Assembly (NCBI RefSeq): GCF_963855985.1
Contig: NW_026973572.1
Span: 1 to 64,000 of the forward strand
Source: Ostrinia nubilalis
Lineage: Eukaryota > Arthropoda > Insecta > Lepidoptera > Crambidae
Direction: 5' to 3'
Length of the DNA: 64,000 nt
A model generated the notes under the pieces. The model worked only from the letters and a program-made list of their open reading frames with translations. It searched no databases and was not told where the DNA came from. A program made the position numbers and the translations under genes. Below are positions 57,135-64,000 of the stretch, piece after piece. Within the stretch, counting starts at the first letter, position 1; every line of letters begins with the position of its first letter.

Positions 57135-57139
57135 TAGCT

Positions 57140-57945
57140 AATTAATCTGTTTCGTAATTAAGAAAATGAACATGAAATTTTCGCCAAAAAGGCAATACCG
57201 TAGCGAAAACCATCAGGCTCTCTCGCTTACTCACTCGGTAGGCCTCTTTCTTGCATTGTCTGATCTCTCACTTCCACAAAATAGCTTCTCTTTCACACTT
57301 TTCTGGAAAATCTGGAATGTTCAGGAAAAAATAGAGAAGAAACGAGACGGAAATATCGGACCTCTCGCTTCGAACATTCTAGAGCGCGAGATAGCAATAT
57401 GTTTTGTCCTTGTCTTGCACGGATGGTCCGTTGCGCGAGGCAATACCGTAAAGAGAGCCGTTTTAGGTTTTTTGTCAATAACTTCGCCAATTTTGGGAAT
57501 TTTGAGATGAAACTTTTTGTATAATGTAGATAATTTAATTACGCATCTGTAGAAAATAAGAAACCATTGTAAAACTACCTGCCAGTTGGAGAAAATTAGC
57601 AAAAACTGTGGATTTCCCGAAGACAGGGATAGCAATAGCGTGTGAAAGCGGGATGGAGATAGCCGCTCCCCATAAATACGGAATGAACCGCTCCAGCTGG
57701 CATGTTATGTTCAGTTCAGAGAACAAGTGCTCCAAGCAACAAGTGATCTGAAGAAGCAAGAACTGAGAAAAGGAAGCGAATAATAAACGCGAGAAGTCTC
57801 AGCAAGTGAAATAGTGGTTTTATTCCTGCAAGTAGCACCTACTACGCCTGACATAGTAAGGGCAAGCTCTCAACGGCAGTCATCATCGTCCGGTCAGCGC
57901 TCTCGAACACACACAAACGCATACAGTCCACTGCAGTCCACCACA
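57140..57945 (+). repeat. BEL-B 5' LTR, right piece
   Basis: It continues the LTR from 47891; 57140-57252 matches 62688-62800. Two AATAA signals lie near 57779-57785. The end is placed at CCACCACA (57945), six bases before the PBS, by analogy with BEL-C. The true end could be 31 bases further because this junction is duplicated. Confidence 0.75.
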
Positions 57946-57951
57946 TTTTCC

Positions 57952-57969
57952 TGGTCCTTCGAGCCGGAT
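57952..57969 (+). other. BEL-B primer-binding site, tRNA-Tyr, duplicated
   Basis: TGGTCCTTCGAGCCGGAT at 57952 matches the BEL-A site exactly. A 31-base offset repeat (57939-57963 and 57970-57994) places a second, imperfect site at 57983 with two extra bases (GAG-TA-GCC). Confidence 0.82.
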
Positions 57970-58019
57970 CACCACATTTTCCTGGTCCTTCGAGTAGCCG
58001 GATTACGAGAATAGCGAAG

Positions 58020-59510
58020 ATGCCTGTCACCAGGTCGGAGAAGCTACGAGGTGCCGCCGCCGCGGCTAGCGCCGCCGCCGCAGGGAGAATTATGTCGCCG
58101 CCGGTTCATGGAGGAAGTACTCCGACGGAAACCACGGATACTTCATCAACGCTGACCCCGTATCCCGCCGGGGGCGTGTCCTCACCGCGCATCGCCAGGG
58201 ACCACGCCGCGCCGGCTGTTAGCACCCGGGTTATGGGAGAGCCCGGCGTGCATTTGGGAAGAGGGGAACCAGCACCGCGCTCATACGCAGAGGAGATAAC
58301 CGCCGACGTCACGAAGCCACACGAAGCACTAAGGGCCCGTATCGCGGAAGCAGAGAAGAGACGTGCCGCCGCCGCCGCCGCCGCCGCCGCAGCCGCAGCC
58401 GCCGCCGCCGCCTCCACGCCCACCGCGGCCAATATTGCCGCCGCCTCCGTCGCCGCCGCCAACGCCGCCGCCGCGACTCCCGCGACTACGGTGACCACCG
58501 TGCCGACTGTTGAAGGACAGTACGCGCCACCCACGCCGCAAGTGCATGAACAAACGCCGCGACTGTCACGAGTGAATCAAGACACGCGCTCCGTCCGCTC
58601 GTCAAAAAGAAGGGCAGAAATAGAGGCCAAATTAAGAGTGGCCCGCCAGGAACTGGAAGTTGCCAAAGCGGAATTGGAGTTGGCCCAATTGGATTCCGAC
58701 ATGGAAGAGGATCCAGAAGAAGTGCAGTACAGGCAAATGCAGGTCGAAAATTGGTTGGACCACTCGAACACCATCGCCGAGAGGGTCCCGCCGGAACTAC
58801 AACCGATACCGCCGCCGCCGCCCGCCGCGCCGCTGCCGCCGCCGCCACAAGTTCTACCGCTGCCGCCGCCACCGCCGCCGCAAGTGTTGCCGCCGCCGCC
58901 ACCGCAGCCGCTACCTACGGAAGGGAGAACAGACATTCAAGAGTTAGCCATGGCCACCACCAAGCTGTCACAGAGGGCAGAGGGTGGCCTCACAAGACAA
59001 CTGGTCGACCTCCCAAGTTTCAATGGCGCATGTGAAGAATGGCTCGCGTTCAGAAGGTCATATGAAGACACCGCGCGCTCCTTCACGCCGGCACAGAATT
59101 TGGCGCGACTACGAAGGTGTCTCCAGGGGCACGCGAGGGAGGCAGTCAAGAGCCTCCTGTTCACCGCCGAGAATCCGGAAGAGCTGATGAAGAGCCTGGA
59201 GGTCCGGTTCGGCAGACCTGGAGCGATAGCCCTGGCAGAGTTGAGGAAGATGGAAAAGCTGCCAAGGGTCAACGAGTCATCAGGGGAGATCTGCATGTTT
59301 GCCAGCCGAGTCCGCAATGCCGTGGCCACCATCAGGGCACTCGGCAAGACAGAATATTTGTACGCACCAGGGGCCGTGGAATGTCTAATAGAGAAGATGC
59401 CGCCGACCATGAAGTCTCGGTGGCTGATGTACCAACGCGAGCGCCGGGCAGAGGGAAAACCAGCGCTCAAACTCATGAATGACTTCATGGAAGTTGAAGC
59501 AGATATTTAA
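58020..59510 (+). pseudogene. BEL-B Gag N-terminal part, cut by a SINE
   Basis: 496 residues. The N-terminus is low-complexity: Ala-rich (an A16-type run near residues 116-131, encoded by GCC repeats), a Lys/Arg/Glu-rich helix predicted to form a coiled coil (residues about 195-232), and a Pro-rich block of about 40 residues from 262. Residues about 325-496 are the DUF1759 Gag domain (L-P-S-F-N-G-x-x-x-E-W, then F-T-A-E-N). The stop at 59508-59510 is created by the SINE insertion; Gag homology resumes at 59788. Confidence 0.82.
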
Positions 59511-59787
59511 TCTTTTTTTTTTTTTTTAGACAATTTCACACATCGCCAGCTAGCCCCAAAGTAAGCAACTTAATGCTTGTGTTATGGGTGCTAGCTTAAC
59601 GGATATATTACTTATATACTTTTTTTTTTTTTTTTTTTTTTTTAAATACATACATATTATACATAGTAACACCCAGACCCGTCACAGAAATTAAAATTCA
59701 TCATTTCAATTTCTGCCCGGCCGGGAATCGAACCCGGGACCTCTTGGCATAGTAGCACGTTCTGAACCACTACACCAAACAGCCGCC
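59508..59787 (-). mobile_element. tRNA-derived SINE
   Basis: On the minus strand the element starts at 59787 with a tRNA-like head: an A-box-like TAGTGGTTCAGAACG and a perfect B box GGTTCGATTCC (near 59730). The body is about 150 bases with an internal oligo-A of about 25, followed by a second segment and a terminal oligo-A at 59512-59527. The target duplication is GATATT (59502-59507, 59788-59793). The tRNA origin and two-part body resemble SINEs common in moths. It is probably mobilised by a LINE with a matching tail. Confidence 0.85.
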
Positions 59788-60072
59788 GATATTAACAGTG
59801 ATTACGCTCCCCCGGAAGTGTCCTGGGACCAGAAGAGAAATATGTTCAAGAGGCCGGTTAACTATGTCCAACAAACAGAAGGACGCCGTGAAGAACCGAA
59901 GACTGACGCGAAGAAGTGCCCAGAGTGCCGTGAGGACCACTGGCTGTACGAATGCAAGAAATATAAAGAAGCCAGTGTTGAAGATAAATGGGAAATGGTG
60001 AAGAAGGCAAGAATGTGCTTCAAATGCCTGCGCTTCAAGCACTCAAGGACACGTGTCGGGCACAACCATGCA
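59788..60072 (+). pseudogene. BEL-B Gag zinc-knuckle region, frame-shifted
   Basis: It continues the Gag reading after the SINE. It has a C/H-rich cluster (C-P-E-C...H-W-L-Y-E-C near 59919-59955, C-F-K-C near 60015). The cluster switches frame near 60035-60050 and its last C-x2-C and H lie in the next frame, pointing to a one-base indel. Confidence 0.78.
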
Positions 60073-61133
60073 AGAAGTGCATGAGGTGGCATCACATCAG
60101 TCTTCACTCAGAGAAGCCCGCAGCGGCGAAAACTCAAGAGAAGCCCGCCGAAGGAGTTGTGTCGTCAGTGCACACCACGAGCTGCGGAAAGGCCTACTTG
60201 AAGATGACGCCGGTGAACCTCTACGGGCCCAAAGGGACAGCAAAAGTGCTCGCGCTCCTGGACGAAGGGTCCACCGTCACGCTGCTGGACTCATCAGTGG
60301 CAAAGAAGATTGGGGCGCAAGGGAAGCCGGAAGCCATCACCATCGAGATGGTCGGGGGGAACGGTATGCAGAAGAGCAACTCCCAGAAGATCAACATGAA
60401 AATCAAAGGGGTCCATTGCAGAAATAAGCTCAACATGGAAGCAAGAACTATCGACAACTTGAAGCTGGTGAAACAAGGGGTCGAAGAAAGAATGCTTCAG
60501 AAGTGTAAACACTTACAGAAGATCAAGGACAAGCTGGTCTACGACAAGGAAGAACCACAACTACTGATCGGGCAAGATAACTGGGGGCTCATAGTCACAC
60601 GGAGACTACGCAAAGGGAAGGCCTCCGAACCAGTTGCCTCCTTAACCAGCTTGGGATGGGTCTTACACGGATGCGACGCCGGAGGAAGTGTCCCTGTCAA
60701 GTTCGTGCACCACAGCAGGTTGATGGAAGATGAAACAGAAGCCCTGGTCCGCCGGCACTTCGAGATAGAGTCGCTCGGGGTGCAAGCACGTCGGCCAAGT
60801 AATGACGCCGACAAAAGGGCACTCGACGTCCTAGAGAAGACCACGAAGAGGCTACCAAATGGACGGTTCGAGCTGGAAGCTGAAGCTGGGCTGCTGTGGA
60901 AAAATGAAAGGGAAACTCTACCGAACAACTACCATCAGGCACACCAGCGTCTCATCAACATGGAGAAGAAATTGAACAAGGACCCAGCACTGAAGACATA
61001 TGAAGAACTCACCGGAGAAGAGAAGAATCCCCAAGTTGTTGCCACATTGAAGGTCATACCACAAGTCACTCCGGACCCGAAGAGATTCTCCGACTGGACT
61101 CGACTGCTACGCAGTACAGCGCGCATATTCTAG
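60045..61133 (+). pseudogene. BEL-B protease and RT/RNase H-deleted pol
   Basis: The open frame is 59988-61133 (381 residues) but homology starts near 60045. The protease motif is L-L-D-E-G-S (Asp at residue 92), with L-L-I-G-Q-D and the L-G-W-V-L-H-G linker following. The next region (R-L-I-N-M-E-K-K-L-N) is the start of the RT. The sequence then passes at about 61020-61045 straight to the segment normally found between RNase H and integrase (F-S-D-W-T-R-L-L), so RT and RNase H are missing. TAG at 61131-61133 ends it. Confidence 0.8.
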
Positions 61134-62651
61134 TTCATCGACCTGCTAAGAAAAAGAGTAGCGGAAAAAAGAAGTGTCCACATCGTCAGGCACCGAAGAT
61201 GGAATAAAACACAGAGTCACGTCCCCCGGGAGAAGAAAGAAGAAAAGGTCTTCTTAACGCTGGAAGATAAGTTCATACATAGGGCAGAAGAGGAACTTAT
61301 CAAGAGGAGCCAGCAGGAGAGCTTCTCCAAAGAACTTTGCTGCCTCGAAAAAGGGAGGCCATTGGAGAACTCGAGCCGACTAAAGAAGATTGACATATAC
61401 CTGGATGGCCGCGGAATCCTAAAACTGAGGACGCGCACCAGGAAGATTGGTTCGGGAGAAGGACGAACCAACCCGATCATATTGGACGGGAAAAGTCAAA
61501 TCTGCCGGCTCATCATAGGGTTCTATCACAAACGGTTCTACCATGGCAACTCCGCAACGATAATCAACGAAATAAGGCAGAAGTTCTGGGTACTCAGCTT
61601 GCGCAGCACCACAAGATGGATCACACATGGGTGTCAATGGTGCAGAGTCCACAGGGGAGAGCCTCAAATACCACCCACTGGAGACTTGCCGGCCGAACGA
61701 TTGCAGCATCATCAACCATCCTTCACCTGCACGGCAGTGGATTACTTCGGCCCGATGCAAGTCACGATCGGGAGGAGAACTGAAAAGAGATGGGGAGCCC
61801 TGTTCACCTGCTTAACGACCCGGGCGATACACCTGGAGCTGGCTAATTCATTAAGCACCAGCTCCATGATCATGGCCCTACGAAGAATGGCTGCACGAAG
61901 AGGGACGCCGAAGATAATCTTCAGCGACAACGGGACTAACTTCGTGGGGGCCAATAGAGAATTGCAAGAGGCCGCCTCAAGGGAAGGAATCACATGGCGA
62001 TTCATCCCACCTGGATGTCCGAATATGGGAGGCGCCTGGGAAAGAATGGTCCGCTCGGTAAAGACATCATTAATGACCGTTCTTAAAGAAAAATCACCAC
62101 CAGAAGAGGTCCTACACACGCTCCTCCTCGAAGTGGAGCATATCGTGAACTCGCGTCCCCTCACCCAGATCAGTATGGATCCCGAAGACGAAGAAAGCCT
62201 AACGCCGAACCACTTCCTCATCGGAAGATCCTGCGGAGCAATGGCGCCGGGCGTGTTTGAAGACCACGATCTCATCGGGAAGGCGAACTGGAGGACAGCG
62301 CAGCGCTTGACGGACCACTTCTGGCAAAGGTGGCTGAAGGAATACCTGCCAACTTTGATGCCGAGGAAAATAGCCGGCCGGGAGACCGAAGACCCTCAAG
62401 TCGGCGACGTTGTATTAATAGTCGATGCGACGCTACCAAGAAACACTTGGCCACGAGGGGAAGTGCTGGGAGTGTATCCTGGACCGGACGGCAGAGTAAG
62501 AATCCTCGACGTGCGAACACCCGGAGGAGTGCTGCGGCGACCGACGCGACGAGTGGTAGTCCTGGTTCCTGCCAAGACGTCGCATCCGGAGGAAGGAGTG
62601 CTTCGCACTGCGGGGGAGAAAGTTAGCGACGTCAAGAATAGTCAAGATTAA
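61134..62651 (+). pseudogene. BEL-B integrase
   Basis: Same frame as the previous segment, separated by one TAG; the first Met is at 61362. It carries the H-H-C-C finger (H-x-R-F-Y-H near 61530, C-x2-C near 61635). Catalytic residues counted from the Met are D127 (V-D-Y-F-G), D189 (S-D-N-G-T-N-F) and E227 (A-W-E-R-M). V-N-S-R-P-L and a C-terminal domain with W-P-R-G-E follow. All three acidic residues are intact. The frame ends inside the 3' LTR (LTR begins 62621). Confidence 0.85.
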
Positions 62652-62800
62652 TGTTGGCACCATCATGTCAAATAGTGCAAATTAGCTAATTAATCTGTTT
62701 CGTAATTAAGAAAATGAACATGAAATTTTCGCCAAAAAGGCAATACCGTAGCGAAAACCATCAGGCTCTCTCGCTTACTCACTCGGTAGGCCTCTTTCTT
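62621..62800 (+). repeat. BEL-B 3' LTR, first 180 bases
   Basis: It matches 47826-47891 plus 57140-57252 and gives the uninterrupted sequence across the BEL-C target. It begins AGTTAGCG where the 5' LTR has TGTTAGCG. The purine tract GGGGGAGAA lies just before. It is cut by a LINE at about 62800. Confidence 0.87.
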
Positions 62801-64000
62801 TATTTTTATTTAAACTTCAGCACACATAGAGACAATGCACTGTGGCGGACTTAATGCCGGATGGCATTCTCTGCCAGTCAACCACGGGTCATGCAGAAAG
62901 AGTAAGGCGGTGCAAAAAGTTTACATTTAGAATAATATACCTACTTACATAGGATTACATACAATAAATGACATAATATAAATAAATATAATAGACATAC
63001 ACATAAATACATAAACATAATAGTATTATAGATGTACACATCACTCATGTCTGAGATAACGAGATAATGAAGAAAAAAGGTCATTCCTTGAAATGTTTGC
63101 GCAGAGCCTTTTTGAAAGTAAATTTGGAGGAAGGTTTGCGTAATTTGGCCGGAAGGTCGTTCCAGAGCCGTACAGCGGAGACTAGGAAAGAGTTGGACAT
63201 GAAGCCGGTGCTATGAAGAGGGGTGGCAAGCTGAAGAGTCTGACTAGAGCGAAGATTTCTATTGTGAGTGGAGTGTAGGTACTGAAATTTATCTTTTAAA
63301 TAAGATCAGGTCAGAATTGAAAAGAATTGAATGAAGCATACAAAGTGAACGAAGATATCTACGCTGTCTGATGGGAAGCCAACCAAGCTGCGAGCGAAAA
63401 GGTGAGATGTGGTCAAACTTGCGGAGGCCGAAGATAAATCTGATGCAGTTGTTCAAGAGGCGGTCCAGCTTGTTTAAAAGTTCCTGTGAGATGTCCGTAC
63501 AGCATACATCGCCATAGTCGAGGATAGGCAGGATCAGAGACTGAGCAAGTAAGGTCTTAGTGCTGGAAGGGAGGAAGTTTTTAAAGCGGTAGAGTGTCCG
63601 CAGTGAACCGATCACCTTCCTGCTGACTTCCCTGACATGCTGGGACCAGCTCAGAGTGCTGTCAATGAAGAGTCCGAGATTTTTCACGTATGGGGAGAAG
63701 TTAACAACAACTCCGTCAAAGACAACACTAGGGACCGATCCCAGATCCAGTTTAGCCAGCTGCCTGGAGCTCCCCAGCACAATCGCCTGACACTTGCCAG
63801 GATTGACCCTCACACCGAACTTTCCGGACCAATCGGCAATACTGTGTAGGTCAGCATTTAAACGCGAAACCGCATCAGATATCTCAGAAGGGTCAGCCTG
63901 TACGTAGAGTTGGAGGTCGTCAGCGTAGAGATGAAACGATGAAGAAAGGTGAGAAGTAAGAATGTTGATGAAGACGGAAAAAAGGATAGGTGAGAGTATA
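62801..64000 (-). mobile_element. CR1/Jockey-type LINE, minus strand, running off the window
   Basis: The 3' end lies at about 62801 with AATAAA on the minus strand near 62812. The RT reads from beyond 64000 leftward to a stop at about 63081. It is inserted into the BEL-B 3' LTR and is therefore younger than it. Confidence 0.85.
63081..64000 (-). pseudogene. LINE reverse transcriptase, C-terminal half
   Basis: The frame is open from the window edge; L-Y-A-D-D lies near 63920-63935, then N-P-G-K, K-N-L-G-L-F-I-D-S, L-D-Y-G-D and W-L-P-I-R in order (63813 down to 63350). The frame closes at 63289, but the C-terminal R-L-W-N-D-L-P block continues in another frame to a stop near 63081, so a small indel lies near 63295-63305. 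The remainder upstream is outside the window. Confidence 0.83.

Larger units (their letters stand above)
47825..62800 (+). mobile_element. BEL/Pao element BEL-B, with BEL-C, a SINE and a LINE nested in it
   Basis: The 5' LTR starts at 47825 (TGTTAGCGACG), is split by BEL-C after 47891 and resumes at 57140. Gag, protease and integrase follow, and the 3' LTR begins at 62621. The first 180 bases of the 3' LTR give the uninterrupted LTR sequence across the BEL-C target. A minus-strand LINE cuts the 3' LTR at about 62800 and its remainder is outside the window. Internal genes lack RT and RNase H. It is dead. Confidence 0.88.

Noticed and set aside
57166..57510. Protein-coding ORF of 114 residues
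   Set aside because: It lies entirely within the BEL-B LTR, has no domain, and its start recurs in the truncated 3' LTR.
58364..58460. CRISPR-like or satellite array
   Set aside because: The repeats are simple trinucleotides within a coding frame with no spacers; the window is eukaryotic.
58106..58936. Antisense open frames rich in Ala/Gly opposite BEL-B gag
   Set aside because: They are shadows of GCC/CCG repeats, which stay open in most frames.
59708..59790. Functional tRNA gene on the minus strand
   Set aside because: Only the A-box and B-box-like head is present and there is no proper cloverleaf; it is the head of a SINE with A-rich tails and a target duplication.

Overview
The window is a block of transposable elements with no recognisable host gene. 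It most likely comes from a moth or butterfly. The evidence is a Helitron with lepidopteran-style ends (TC...CTAG, A|T target), a tRNA-derived SINE with a pre-tRNA head, CR1/Jockey-type LINEs with short tandem tails, BEL/Pao and Ty3/gypsy LTR elements and a piggyBac-like TTAA element. The lepidopteran assignment is an inference from repeat style.

Layout. 1-9932: fragments of non-LTR retrotransposons. These are a plus-strand LINE tail (1-549), a piggyBac-like non-autonomous element flanked by TTAA (550-1486), a broken minus-strand LINE (1487-4345), a head-to-head plus-strand LINE (4373-7733) and another plus-strand LINE (8186-9932). 9933-11172: AT-rich flank holding a 632-bp Helitron (10453-11084). 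Its empty site is present at 47394/47395.

11173-47275: five head-to-tail copies of one Ty3/gypsy element with a period of about 5,013 bp, joined through shared 1.3-kb LTRs. The element has gag, a zinc knuckle, an aspartic protease and an integrase zinc-finger remnant. It has no reverse transcriptase (RT), RNase H or integrase core. Units 1 and 3 carry the same 5,456-bp BEL/Pao insertion (BEL-A) at the same base with the same TATAG target duplication. Units 2, 4 and 5 show the empty site. Linked single-base differences give an A-B-A-B-B order. BEL-A has lost its RT by an in-frame deletion. The array ends in a 117-bp LTR stub joined to a second copy of the left flank and another LTR stub.

47825 to the end: nested elements. 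A second BEL family (BEL-B, also without RT and RNase H) starts at 47825. Its 5' LTR is split by a younger BEL element (BEL-C, 47892-57134, TAGCT duplication). BEL-C is the only element here with a full gag-PR-RT-RH-IN set, and it also has an envelope region resembling baculovirus F/errantivirus Env. BEL-C is broken by a 788-bp TIR element containing a 149-bp perfect inverted repeat. BEL-B gag is broken by a SINE, and its 3' LTR by a minus-strand LINE that runs off the window.

How the parts relate. All three BEL families have a primer-binding site matching the 3' end of tRNA-Tyr; the gypsy units have one matching tRNA-Lys(CTT). The gypsy, BEL-A and BEL-B elements all keep gag and protease but lack RT, so any mobility would depend on proteins supplied in trans. 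LTR comparisons give an order of events: the gypsy insertion came first, BEL-A then landed in one unit, and the array then expanded. On the right, BEL-B came first, then BEL-C, then the TIR element.
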